From: Sequoia sempervirens
Taxonomy: Eukaryota > Streptophyta > Pinopsida > Cupressales > Cupressaceae
Assembly: GCA_007258455.2 (NCBI GenBank)
Contig: VDFB02270651.1
Span: forward strand, 487,649,074 to 487,713,073
DNA: 64,000 bases
Direction of reading: 5' to 3'
Below, piece by piece: positions 34,349 to 46,579 of the stretch. The first letter of the stretch is position 1. The number at the start of each line of letters is the position of its first letter. The notes beneath the pieces are model-generated. The model saw only the letters and a program-made list of their open reading frames with translations, was not told where the DNA came from and searched no databases. A program made the position numbers and the translations under genes.

Positions 34349-35209
34349 TGTACCATAAAAAAAATGGACCTCTTGCTTGACATGAGAATAATTCATGACA
34401 AAATCGACTTAATGTGGTCTTAATCTAGTGTTATGAGGTGTTTCTCACATCCATACTACATCTTGGACCCTTTCAAATGCATTTAATGATGTCTTGTAAA
34501 GGTTTTGTAAAATGTTGTAAAATAGTTCACACTTTTCTAGACTTGATAAACCCATTCTCCCTTAACTCAACATTATAAAATGTATTTAATTACATTATCA
34601 CATCAATCTAGAAGGCTTGTGAATTAAACTTAATGCTAATCTAGTGTTGTAATATGTCCTACACATTTACATAAGATGTTGTGCCTTCTTAGGTTGTGTT
34701 CACCTCATTTTAGTGTTGTAAAGTGTATTTAATCACACTTTCACATTGATATATGTGTTCCAAGCCCTAATTTACCTTCACATCATAATTAATAGGCCCC
34801 TATTACCCCATATTGTTCATCCTGAGGCTTAAATTGATTAAATACCTGACAAAGTCTTCATATAAACCTTATTTCTTAATTTCCTAGCATCTTAGCTAGC
34901 AAAATGACCCCACTAGGACTAATTTCCCACCTATGGTTAATGAGTCTCTACCAGGTGGGACTAATTCTCCCAAGGTGGCGAATGAGTCCCATTTAGGCCA
35001 ATTTTGACCTTTGAGTGAGAAAAACTAAAATTTAAGGTTATTATTTTCACATATCGGCCTTAGGGATCCAATTTACACACTAATAAGGTGGATTGACTAT
35101 AAATATAAGTATTTAGACCCTAAATTACAACTCTCTTAACCATTATTCATTATTCATCATCTATCTTCTCTCTCAAGTCAAGCAAAGCTAGGATTTTAAC
35201 ATTATAAGT
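34349..35209 (+). repeat. Element A 3' LTR, first piece
   Basis: Begins TGTACCATAAAAAAAATGG and runs parallel to the 5' LTR until the insertion of B/C at 35210. The last five bases (TAAGT, 35205-35209) are the TSD of that insertion. A TATA-like CTATAAATATAAG lies near 35097. Confidence 0.88.
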
Positions 35210-36138
35210 TGTAGACAACCAAAAATTTCCTCTTACAACACTTTATCACAACATTGCATCATTTAGACATTTTGTAGTTTGTTTTTCCCTAGGTACCCAT
35301 GTCATCATCTAATTAGTTAAATAAATCTTATTTATTTGAATAATTTCATTTATTCCCTTCCTATGCATAATCCATCCATTCCTCTAATGTTAATTAAATA
35401 ATTTATATTATTTATTTAATTAAATCATTTCTATTCATTCTTATAATGTTAATTAAATAATTTATATTATTTAATTAATGAAATCATAAATTTAACATAA
35501 TTAAATAAATCAAATATTTATTTAATTAACAAAATCTTAAAAGGATATTCTCGCTTTATTTCCAAAATTGAAACTCGTGTATCTAATTAATTTATTTAAT
35601 TAGATAATTCATCAATTATCCTTCTCATCCTTTGCAAGATTTATTTCCTTTAAAAGAGAATCAAAATATTTCTATCTTTTTACAAGCTTATGTCATCTCG
35701 TTGTATTTCCTCCTCAATCAAATAAAACAAAAAACAAATCCTTATCGAATCTTATCAAATCTTATCTCCATCCACATCAAGGCTCTATAAATATAACCTC
35801 TCTCACAATCCATTTAGAGGGGTTTATTCTTAGGTATCCTCACTCTGACAAAATCATTCTTTAGTATTTCATCTTTCTCTATCATTCTCAATTTTTTATT
35901 TTCATCAGGTCATTATGTTGCTGAAATTAGCAACCAACATTCCTCCATTATCAATCCTTTAAAATCTTTCATTCTTATGCAGGTGGAGAAGAGGAATGGA
36001 GACAAAATGAGTTTAGCGTGGATTTGGGTTTGCATTAATTTGTTGTTTTTATTTTCATCCTTGCTCATACTCTATTGTGCTAGTTAGGATTTGATATATT
36101 TCTATTTTAGTTTTATATATGATTTTCTCCTAGTTACA
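35210..36138 (+). repeat. LTR B, left copy
   Basis: Begins TGTAGACAACCAAAAATT and ends CTAGTTACA; 929 bp. It contains a long AT palindromic section (AATTAAATAATTTATATT words, about 35390-35530) and a TATA-like CTCTATAAATATA at about 35783-35795. The following TTAGTGAAATTGAC at 36139 looks like a decayed primer-binding site of the TTTGGTGAACTTGAC type. Confidence 0.85.
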
Positions 36139-37620
36139 TTAGTGAAATTGACATGTATCCTTTGACCTAGCTTGTGTTTTGCAGGTTTTATTGACTTTTT
36201 GTTGTAGATCTGCCATTTTTTTGGGACAAAACCCCATGATTTACAAATTTCTTCATATATTCTACATAGCTATTAATTTTTCTACAATATTTTCACAAAG
36301 TCTTGTGCATAATCTCAAGAGGCTACAGTAAAATAATTGAGGGTTTATCATTAATTTTGTAGGAGTTATTGTAATTTTATGTTTTTTCATAAAATTAATT
36401 TTTTGGACGCAAATCCTTGAATTTTTAAGAACCTTTTACATTTTTTAAAATCTCTTGAAATTATAATGGAGGTATATGTTTTACAAATTTAATTTGGAGG
36501 TCAAATACAATGCAAAAATATCCAATCTTCATTTTTTGTATGGTTTTCACAAATCCATGTTTCTGAGTGCAAAACAAGGAATTTGTTTGACTTCTTTACA
36601 TTTATGGAAAGCTCTTAGAAAATTAGTAGGGATCTCTTGTTTTATTTTTTATTTTTTAGATCAATAAAATCTTCAAATAATGAAATCTAATTCGGCTATG
36701 TTAAAAACATGTATTTGAAATTACAATTTTTTGATGAGCTTGTTTTTTTTATGGCTACATTATAATATCATTTTTTGATCTCATAGGTGATCATAAGGAG
36801 CTAGAGTATTAGAAATATTAGTCATAGATAGCATATTGGAAATTGAAAACTTTTGGGTGCACTTATTTAATCTTTCACCTCTTAATCTTGTTTGTCACAC
36901 ATTTGGATTTGGGCTCTTAAAATGAATATTGTCTTCAATCACATAGCAAAAATTAGATCTAAAATTAAAAACTATCTTCCTCCACATTTGGTTTTGGGTT
37001 AAAAATAACAAGTGCTTCCATTATTTTCATCCACACATTTCATTTCTAAGGTTAATTAACAACTGTGAGTGTGAATCAAGTGTGTGTGTGATCACAAACA
37101 CCTCACTTGGTTTGCTTTTGTCAAACCCTTCATAGGAAGCCTGCTAGGGAATTTCATCACCCCTAGAGATGACCTCAATCGAAGTGTGAATCAAAAGACA
37201 CACTTGTTTTGGAGTTAAAATCTTGTCACTCTTGGCTAATCCCCAAAAAACTTTATACCTTTGGTAAGTGAAAGTGAAGGGTGGGTTACCCCTTTCTCCC
37301 AACTGTGTGGCAGGGTTTTTCTTTCAAATCATTCCTTAATTAACCTTGTGTAGACTAGCTTGAGACCTAATTGGCCATAGCCACTTGGCTCACATTAGGC
37401 TTGTTGTCATGTATTCAAGTGTTCGCTTAATCATAACATTTAATCTTGAAAGACAAATTTATCATGTTTGGTGTGTGTGTTCATGCATTTACATGTGAGA
37501 TCTTGTGTTTGATATTGCCTAAGTCAAACTTCCAATAAAAACTTGCCACATCATCCAATCTTTTCATTTCACATCATATCCTAATCATCATCATTTCTTT
37601 AATCCAGTCAGCATCATTTA
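36139..37620. other. Element B leader, no coding sequence recognised
   Basis: This is the sequence between the left B LTR and the first gag-like frame. It has AT-rich parts (36200-36980) and a more mixed part (37030-37520) with GTGTGTGT runs. No domain is visible; untranslated leader is the likeliest role. Confidence 0.45.
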
Positions 37621-37624
37621 ACAT

Positions 37625-38565
37625 CATGCCAAAATTAGAAGACCTAGCATCCAAATTCACAACCTCCTTCAAAAACTTCACCAAATACCCCAACCCCTAG
37701 ACCACCAAATCATACAAAGCCTTCAAACCCTCTTCCAAAATTTTCAACAAATTAAATCACCTCAAATACAACACCTCCTATTGCAAGCCAATAATTTCAT
37801 TGCCACTTGTCAAATTCAACAATCACAACATCATCCCTTATCCATTCATTATCAACCAATGCCACCTCAACCTAATGTACCATCCCCTTACACCTCATAG
37901 CAATCTAATCCATCCACTTCTTTGTATGTAAATGCCACATCAACCTATCAAGCCACATCACAAAAAACACATGTAAATTTAAGTTCTACCTCACAACAAG
38001 GTCAAACTTCGTCATGTTCTAATGCAACCATTCACAAGAGGAACACTAATCTAGGTCATGCACACTCTAAGTAATCATACCACTATCCAATCAAATGCCT
38101 ATCCCTAAGCCATTATTTCCTAGTCCAAATCCATTGGCCTCTCTACCTTATAATCCACAAAACTCTTCATTACCCCCACTATCATCTAATCCTCCATCAA
38201 ATCTATGCCCTAAATTCAAACATTTCAAAAGTAAACCTATGGCATTATCCAAGTCTAACCATACACCTACAAAGGATGTGACCCAAGGGCTCCTAGAAAG
38301 GAATCAAACATCACCGTGTCATCTAACTCATATTTTTGAACCTACCAAAGAGTATTTAAAAACCATTCCTATTCCTCCAACGCCATCATGTAGTCTCCCC
38401 CTTGAGCCTATTCAAGAGTCTTCCCCATTAAGTCCAACTCAACCTCCATCATGTCTCCATGTTGTTGGCCATCTAGAACATGTTCATTCCATTCAAGAGT
38501 CATCCCCGTCCACCTCCATTCAAATAAGTCATGAGGTATGTCAAGAGAACAATCCTAAACTTTAG
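37625..38565 (+). pseudogene. Element B gag-like frames, first part
   Basis: The frame from about 37625 encodes a Gln-rich, probably coiled segment (LQTLFQNFQQIKSPQIQHLL, then QANNFIATCQIQQSQHHPLS) and continues as a Ser/Thr/Gln-rich stretch with stops. Another frame at 38095-38565 is open for 156 codons and very rich in Pro and Ser. This fits a disordered gag N-terminal region, but no capsid core or zinc knuckle was recognised. The gag label rests mainly on its position after the LTR. Element D interrupts the region at 38963. Confidence 0.45.
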
Positions 38566-38962
38566 GAAACATTACCCCCTCATCCACATAAGGATGAACA
38601 TCCTCCTAATGATTTTGTTCATAACATGCACCTAATACTATTCATGATCAATCTTTCATCTTTGATCAAGACCCCTTTTATAATCAAGAAGACCATGATG
38701 ATCCCCTTAGCCAACTTTATGCATTCCATGGTCAAGATCTTTCCACCTCACCCATCCATGATACACAAACATCCACTTTCCATGATGATACAATTTCCTC
38801 CAATGAACACATAGAAGATCAAACAAATACCTTGGATCTAAGTGAAGACAATGCTAATCAAGATCCTAATGATCCTCCATCACCCACTATCAACCCCATT
38901 ACAAGTCCATCATACCCACTTACTATTTCTACCCTCATTCATGAATGTTCCTCCTTAGAACA

Positions 38963-39768
38963 GGGTATGTGCAAGATCATCATGGAAAAATAGGCCCTTA
39001 AGTGGCAAAACAATTAGAAAAATTAGAGTTAGGCAACTTGACGTAAAAATTTGAATAAGTTATTGATATTTTTTCAAAAATATGTAAGAATAGAATTTTT
39101 AGCAAATTTAATGTAGTTTCTAAACTACTAGTTTTATTTTTAAAAAATAAAAATCTATTTGGTGAAAATTTGAAATTTCAATGCAGTAGTACCCAAATTT
39201 TAGGGAAAAAATAAGAAGTAGGTGTCTATATGACCACCCTAACCACCATAAAATGATAATATATTTTAATAATATTTTAGATATAAGTAGAGGACTCATG
39301 TCTAGTTGTGATACGTATTTTTTTGTAATTTTTTTCCAAGTAAATGATTAATTATGAATTTTTTATTACAACTTTTTAAAAATATAGAAACTCATATGCC
39401 TGACCACCTTAACTTGGTCAAAACTTCATGAAATTCATTTTTTCTTTTTTTAATCCTAAACTATATGAAGCATAGAATGTTATGCATGTTTCAGATTCAA
39501 AAAATGTGACATTGTTTGAAAGCTATAAATGTTTTTCAATTAGCTTATCAATCAGGACTTTAGTCGTAATTCAAATAAAAAATGAATAATGATTATTTAT
39601 TAAATTAAAAGTAAATTATAATTTATATTGGTGGAAATTTGAGAATATCCTTTAAAAACCCTTTTTGTTTCATCAATTTTTGGTAAAAAAAGAGTAGTTA
39701 GCCACATGGACCATCATATCACTTACATATTTCCACTTTTTTGGTCCATCATGATCCTGCACATACCC
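38963..39768. mobile_element. TIR element family D, copy 2 (inside element B)
   Basis: 806 bp, in opposite orientation to copies 1 and 3. TSD AACA is at 38959-38962 and 39769-39772. The ends are GGGTATGTGCAAGATCAT and, as reverse complement of the right end, GGGTATGTGCAGGATCAT, which match at all but one position over 18 bases. This is the best-preserved pair of termini in the window. No coding capacity. Confidence 0.9.
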
Positions 39769-39772
39769 AACA

Positions 39773-40863
39773 ACAACAACCATTATCTTCCCTTGCTTCA
39801 GTTTCTCCATCCAATAAGGAACTCGTGTCTAGTGTTCCATCTACACCTAGTCATGTTTTCCATTGCATACTCCAAAACATGAACTGCCAAGGTAAATTTC
39901 TAAACCTTCATGAACATGGTATTTTGGATCCCATCCATGTCAAAGTCCCTCCACACTCATTTAGTCTTGGATACTCACCCGAAAGACACCAATCTCAAGA
40001 TGTTGCTAGTTCCTCCATGCATCCTACATCCACTTCCTTCCATCATAATCCCTATCATACACCCAATACATATGTTTCCCTTCCACCTCCATCATCCTAC
40101 AAATGTCAAAAGCATGTGACCATACACCTTACACCATCAACTTTGAAACCATTGCTTCCAACTCCTAATATCCCTCCATCTAATCTACCTCCATTACTCC
40201 CCACACCTAATATTTCCATTATGCAATCCCCTTATTCATCCATCCATAAATCTTCTAAAAATCCTAATCATAACCAATCAATGCACACACTGTCTAAACA
40301 TGAAGCTTCCACTCATTCCACCATACCTATGGGATTTAAAAGAAAAAAAAAATTCCTCTACCTATAAAGTAAAAAATCCTAAAAATCCTCATGCCTTAGG
40401 GCATCAATGCAAAAAATCAAAGCAAAATACATTCAAAAAGTTATATAAGCCCATACCTAAAAAATTAAAGGCCAACAATAAAATGGTTTGGGTCCCTAAG
40501 AAAAAGGAAATCAATTCAAATGAGGCATCTACATCACAAAAATCCCAACCATCCCATTCCATCCAAAATGCACATTCTATTCAAAATTACAAAAGTCCCA
40601 CAAGCCAAAAAAAAATCATAAAAAATACTAAGTCTATGTGGGTACCTAAAAAACTTCATCCACCACCTCCTAAGCAAACATCTCCATTACTTCCTACACC
40701 CCATCCACATCAAAAGTTTCAATGTTTATCACAGTATGTGCAACCATTGGTTATGGTTCCCTTCCATTTCACAACAATTCCACATACCTCCATCTCCTCA
40801 TCCTTCACTCATTATCCTACATATCTCCCCCACCATCTTCCTATGGTCCATTCTTTTGGCTAA
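39773..40863 (+). pseudogene. Element B Pro/Ser/Lys-rich frames, second part
   Basis: Two overlapping open frames (39741-40367, whose first codons come from element D, and 40300-40863) are rich in Pro, Ser, His and Lys. The second repeats a short motif, KMVWVPKKK and SMWVPKKLH. WVPK-type words occur in some retrotransposon gag-pol linkers, but this is weak evidence. No protease, reverse transcriptase, RNase H or integrase motif is visible between here and the next LTR, so B looks non-autonomous or heavily deleted. Confidence 0.4.
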
Positions 40864-42957
40864 GCCTCCCCATTCATCTTTTGCATAAGTCCCATATAAT
40901 CCCTATCATCTTCCCTACATAATCCATCATCTGCCTACTCCACCTCCCTTTCATGTCATCCCTTACCAACATCTATGAGCACAATGGCATTTGACATGGT
41001 CTGTGCAATGACATCCATCTCTAGTGGGACTATCACCTTTCATGCAACTAGACACTTGAGTCCCTCCTGTCCAAAAAGTCAAAAAAAAAAAAGGTAAAGA
41101 GAAATTCCTTTGTCCAATGGTGAAAACCTGGCAAATAGGTGCCTTAGATAAGTACCATGATGAAAACCTAGAAAATAGGCATCATGTGTAGGTTGATGTT
41201 CTATGTCACATACAATTGGGGGCAATGTATTATCTATCCAACCTATCATTCATGTCATATCATTTCCATCCTACCTACCATCTTAGCCATCATACATACC
41301 TATCATATTGAGTCCACTTATCCACCCTTCTCCTTTTAATCTTGATGAAGATATAGGGGAAAAAGGTTGAAACATGTTTTGGGTATCTCTTGACATACCT
41401 AATCCTATCTAATTGAATCATATGATTATCCTAGTTTTATTAACTTTTTCATGAAAAATACTAAGTATTGTACCTAGAATGGGGCATGTTATTCCTATGC
41501 GACATAGTCTTTGGAGATCACATCCTTGCTCTCCTATGATGCATACATCCATTTCATTCACTATGACCTATCCCTTCCATCCATCCATCTAATATGATCC
41601 TTTTATCCTTTATTCCATCACCCACCCTTTCATCCATCAATCCCATCTATCTCCTTCCACCGAGACTTGGTTTTCTCCTTGTCATTGGTATCTAGCACAA
41701 AAGCTACTCAAATTTTTATCCTTTGAAACCTCAAAAAAATTCAAAAATTCAAAAAAATCAAAACATTTCAAAAAAAAAAATCAAAATATCCCCAAAGCAA
41801 ATCCAAAAAAACATTTTAAAAATCCAAAAATCCAAAAAAAATTAAATATTCTAAAAATACAAAAAAATCAAAATATCTCCAAAAATACAAAAAAAATCAA
41901 ATACCCAACAAAAATTTAAGCAATAAAATCAATCCATCTAGTTACTTCTTCCAATTTCATCGATTCAATCCCTCACCTCAATCCAATCATCCAACCATTC
42001 AACCAAATCAATCATCTTCATCAAAACCATTTCATCCAATCAACTCAATCAAATCAATCTAAGAAATAATCCAAATTCAAGTCAATCCTTAATCCATACC
42101 AATCAAGTCGATCAATCCTGTCAAATTATCCAATCACATCCTCTGGTCTTGATCCTTATCTTGTTGTAAACCCAATCAATCAATCAATTATCATCATCCT
42201 TGTGTTGATCTAGGGATATGTCATTCCCCGCAATGACAACACTATCATCATCAATCCAAGTCAATTATGCAATTATCAATCATCCTTGTGTTGATCTAGG
42301 GATATATCATTCCCCGCAATGACAAAACTATCATCATCATCAATCAATCAATCAATCATCAGTTTACAGCTTGACAAGGGCAATTCCTTATTTGTTTTTG
42401 TATCATTTGTGCATGCTTGCTTGCTTTCTTGTGTGTGTTATCATTTTATCTTGCATTTGTATCAAATCCATATCATTCCAGCTAATATTCATATCTTGTG
42501 TATGTTGGAGTAGCTTTTTACACTATCCTTTACATCTAAGGTCACATCATACCTTTTGTGCATTAGGAATTTAATGCTCTAAGTTTACTTCCTCACACGT
42601 CTAGACAAGGTTGTATTACATTGGGGCACGAGACACGCCATCACCTTGGTCCTTATACCTTGGTGCATAATGTCTAGTGCTAAATCAAACATCATGGTTT
42701 CTCACTTTCATTGCAGCATAATGCATCCTTCACTTCTATCCATTCCTTCATCTTTAGTTCTTGACCCATCCCTTTCATTTCGAGAGCCTACATGTGTTGT
42801 CCAACCTGCCTATCCTCTCGAGGAGGCATCATTATTCCATCATCATCATATTCTGATATCATCATCCATTTTTCTTTATCCATACCTTAGCTTCTTTGAA
42901 ATGACATTACTCAACACAAATCTCATCATCTCAAACATCATCTCAAAGAGGGGAAAA
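40864..42957. other. Element B 3' internal region, low-complexity
   Basis: No coding domain recognised. About 41700-41920 is A-rich with CAAAAA/TCAAAA words. About 41925-42360 is dominated by CAATCAAT/CATCATC words and includes an 86-bp direct duplication. The final 13 bases before the LTR, AAAGAGGGGAAAA (about 42945-42957), form a polypurine tract. Confidence 0.6.
42195..42350. repeat. Two-copy direct repeat, period 86 bp
   Basis: CATCCTTGTGTTGATCTAGG begins copies at 42195 and 42281. Each continues through TCATTCCCCGCAATGACAA and ACTATCATCATC with only a few differences. The near-identity suggests a recent duplication within the element. Confidence 0.85.
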
Positions 42958-43881
42958 TGTAGACACCCAAAAATGTCCTCTTACAACACTTTGTCACAAC
43001 ATTGCATCATTTAGACATCTTGTAGTTTGTTTTTCCCTAGGTACCCATGTCATTGAATCTAATTAGTTAAATAAATCTTATTTATTTGACTAATTTCATT
43101 TATTCCCTCCCTATGCATAATCCATCCATTCCTCTAATGTTAATTAAATAATTTATATTATTTAATTAATTAAATAATTTCTATTCATTCTTCTAATGTT
43201 AATTAAATAATTTATATTATTTCATTAATGAAATCATAAATTTAATATAATTAAATAAATCAAATATTTATATAATTAACAAAATCTTAAAAGGATATTC
43301 TCACTTTATTTCCAAAATTGAAACTCGTGTGTATCTAATTTATTTATTTAATTAGATAATTTGTCAATTATCCTTCTCATCTTTTTTAGGATTTATTTCC
43401 TTTAAAAGAGAATCAAAATCTTTCTATCTTTTTAAAATATTATCTCATCTCATTGTATTTCCTAGATCAAATAAAACAAAAATCAAATCCTTTTCGAATC
43501 TTATCAAATCTTATCTCCATCCACATCAAGGCTCTATAAATACAACCTCTCACTATCCATTTAGAGGGGTTGATTCTTAAGTATCCTCACTCTAAAAAAA
43601 TCATTCTTCAGTATTCCATCTATCTCTATCATTCTCCATTTGTCATTTTCATCAAGTCATTATGCTGCTAAATTGAGCAACCAACATTCCTCCTTTATGA
43701 ATCCTTCAAAATCTTGCATTCTTATGCAGGTGGAGAAGAGAAATGGAGATAAATAGAGTTTAGCGTGAATTTGGGTTTACATTCGTTTGTTATTTTGATT
43801 TTCATGCTTGCTTGTACTCTATTGTGCTAGTTAGGATTTGATATATTTCTATTTTAGTTTTATATCTGATTTTGTCCTACA
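42958..43881 (+). repeat. LTR B, internal (second) copy
   Basis: Begins TGTAGACACCCAAAAATG directly after a polypurine tract and ends TTGTCCTACA; 924 bp against 929 for the left copy. It shares the AT palindromic section and the TATA-like CTCTATAAATAC (about 43532-43543). It should be the 3' LTR of B, but the next bases are not the TAAGT duplication. Instead element C sequence follows, which is the basis for calling B/C a mosaic. Confidence 0.85.
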
Positions 43882-43949
43882 AAACTTTGAGCTTGAGCCA
43901 ACTGGCTATGCAACTATGCCCGTTGATCCTGAAGCATCTAAACCTAGGC

Positions 43950-45375
43950 CTACAGAGTATATATTTGTGCCTGCTGTGACGTAGAAGGAACCCTGCTCAC
44001 TGTCCTTCGTCCAATACTAGTCCTTGGCCTCCGCATAATTTGAACACTTCCCAAAAAATTTGTCCTTGGTCTCACTGGCCTTTGCTCCTCCCCTCTACCA
44101 TCTCCACTGTCATCCCCATCACCATCATCTGAGCTCTCCTCCCCATCTCCACTCTCCTCCTCCTCTCCTCTATCAACTACCTGCTCCCCACCTGCCACAT
44201 CCTCCTATCTCCCAACCCCTGGCTAAGGTTCCCCCAAAATGGACACCGACTCATTTGGACATGTGAACCGCAGAAATGGGTGTGTGTGATAATAGATCGA
44301 GTAATCCTTAGACATGACTGCGTCAACAATGTCGGCCTACCATCCCATACCTTAGGCTATAATGTTGTATACTTAGTATAGGCAACCTGGTAAGAAATTC
44401 AAGGACCCCATCTAGGCTCATCCTTGCACTATCCATAGTGCACAATGCCATGAGGCATCCCCTATGTGAATCCAAACTACCTCTATATTGTTAAGGCCAA
44501 AAACCTCTCTATGATGAATGGATTATGACCTATCAAAAAATGGGGTATACATACAAACAACATCTCTGACAGATCTATATCCCATGCCTCACAATCAGTG
44601 TAGGGCCTCCATATCACTTAATCCATATCATCTAGGGTTCATCTCCAGTACTCCAATTTTCCCAGCTTGGGCTGGACAAGTGAAATAGAATATGCATATA
44701 CATACTGCTTATCTGGTGTCCTAACTCTCAGACACAATGGTCTCATCATAGCAATATGCTCCCATGCCCAGATATGGAGCAAGGTAATACCACAAGACAA
44801 GCTCGATGACCCTCTATATACCACCTAGTGCAAGTCATGATATAAATGAGCTAGCATGCAGCTCCCCCAGGCATATCTCCATAGTTGAACCATCATCTAC
44901 TTGATGATCCTCCCCCACCCAACTAATAGCCCCTTTGACCGGTGGTCTAGACAAAGGAAGCCTCCAATGAATGCACCCAACACTACAGGTAAGGCTGGAT
45001 ATCCCCTAAAGTTTTCCCATGGCACCTAATACCCTGCTATATGCACATCACCATACACTCTCCTCAGTGCCTCTATACCACCTAACTCCTTGTGATCATA
45101 GAACACAAGGACACCTACCACTAGGATCCCCAAAATCCTATATACATCCTCTGGGATCACCGTCATCTCACCCATCAACAAATGAAAAGTATTGTGCTCA
45201 GAATGCCATCTCTCGGCTATTGCGGTCAATAGTCCCCTGTTGACCCGAATAGGAGGCATCGACAATAGTGGGCCCAACCCACATCCAACTATCAATTGCA
45301 CATATGTAGGTGTGAGATCTTGTATCTAATCCCAACTTGTTGGGAAGTGCTCTCTAATCTGGAGGTTTTTGAAAA
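43950..45375 (-). pseudogene. Plant mobile domain (PMD, aminotransferase-like) antisense frame in element C
   Basis: Read on minus, the frame starts near 45375 (LQIREHFPTSWD) and continues VNRGLLTAIAERWHSEHNTF, then GEMTVIPEDVYRIL at about 45220-45130. GYPALPVVLGAFIGGFLCLD and YAWGSCMLAHLYHDLH follow, then LLHIWAWEHIAMMRP at about 44790-44750. These are core motifs of the plant mobile domain of MAIN/MAIL1-like proteins, a domain often carried by transposable elements. The C-terminal part at 44198-43950 is Glu/Asp/Gly-rich. Stops, many of them TAG, interrupt it. It is antisense to the retrotransposon strand and lies just before a 3' LTR, the position of antisense extra ORFs described in some plant Ty3/gypsy (Tat-lineage) elements. 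The domain call is strong; the lineage is inference. Confidence 0.8.
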
Positions 45376-46579
45376 CCTTCTATTTTTGGTCATCACAAGG
45401 ACAATCAATCAGACTCATATCATCAACTCATATAAAAACAATCTATCTACTTCACATCACACATATCAATGACCCATATCAATTGGATTCATATCAAGTG
45501 ACACATATCAGATTCCTATCAAGTGCATCATATCATGTGAACCATATCAAGTGTTCTATCTAAGAGGCTCGCATCATGAAATCAATGCAAAATCATTCGA
45601 TCTCACTATTAAATCGATCTATTCTATCATCATTTCCTATTTTTTTTCTTTTTCAAGAAATAAAATTTATCAATAATCAAATCATCATCATATTTTTACT
45701 ATAGTCATGAATGCAAATATGTTTTTTAATCACATCATCTACTATTTTTTTCGATCGCAGAAAGAAAATTTATCAAAAGATATATCAATCATTTACTCTT
45801 TGTTTTCTAAAGGAAAAGTTATCAGCAAATTGCAAAGAAAACAATCATTTCTATCATTTATATCCATATCAACATGATGAAAAATACGAGTTATCTATCT
45901 ATTGACCAAAGAAGAAATAATACATCATCATTTTCATCATACAACATTCTGTCCAATTTTCTTAGATGCACTACAAGAAAGCTCATAAGAGCTACCCTAT
46001 TTCTTAAAAGCGCTAAAACAGACTGTGACAACCTAAACTCGTGTCAAAATACATAAAAAATTGACTGAAAATGAAAAATTTCAAAGCACAAAGGATCGAA
46101 TCGACTCATTGGTGGTCCATATGTAGCTGGTCTCTAATATTGTCAGGCCCGCTTGAATCTATGTTTGTGATATAGAATCTCCATCTCACCAAGTCACCGT
46201 CAGAGCACACTATCAGTAAAGTCAAAAGGTGAAAATAACTTATCCTTTTTACGCTTTTTACCTTTTAAGGGTCAAACAAGGTGAGTTTTTTGGTGGCATT
46301 TTGTTATTTTTTCTAGGGCCGCTTTTAAATCAATTATCGGGGGTTAAATCACTACGTCCCTCTAATTCAAATTTTATCATCAAATCAACATTTTCTCATG
46401 ATTAGTGATTTATCTCGCAAGAGGGCATCATCAATATCAGGCACGTTAATCAAGGGCATATCAGTTAAAATTTTTCGACCAAGGGGAAAATCAAACACAA
46501 CAAAATTTCAAAAAGCAAGAATATTTTTCTTTGAAGCAACACATTTCACACATCACTTCAAAGAGGGGCAAAATTTATA
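45376..46579. other. Element C 3' untranslated region and polypurine tract
   Basis: No coding domain. AAAGAGGGGCAAAA at about 46560-46573 is a polypurine-tract-like run a few bases before the LTR C start, almost the same as the tract before the B LTR. The rest is CATCATC/ATATCA-rich sequence. Confidence 0.55.

Noticed and set aside
44060..44266. Plus-strand Pro/His/Leu-rich frame
   Set aside because: Antisense shadow of the acidic Glu/Asp/Gly tail of the PMD frame.
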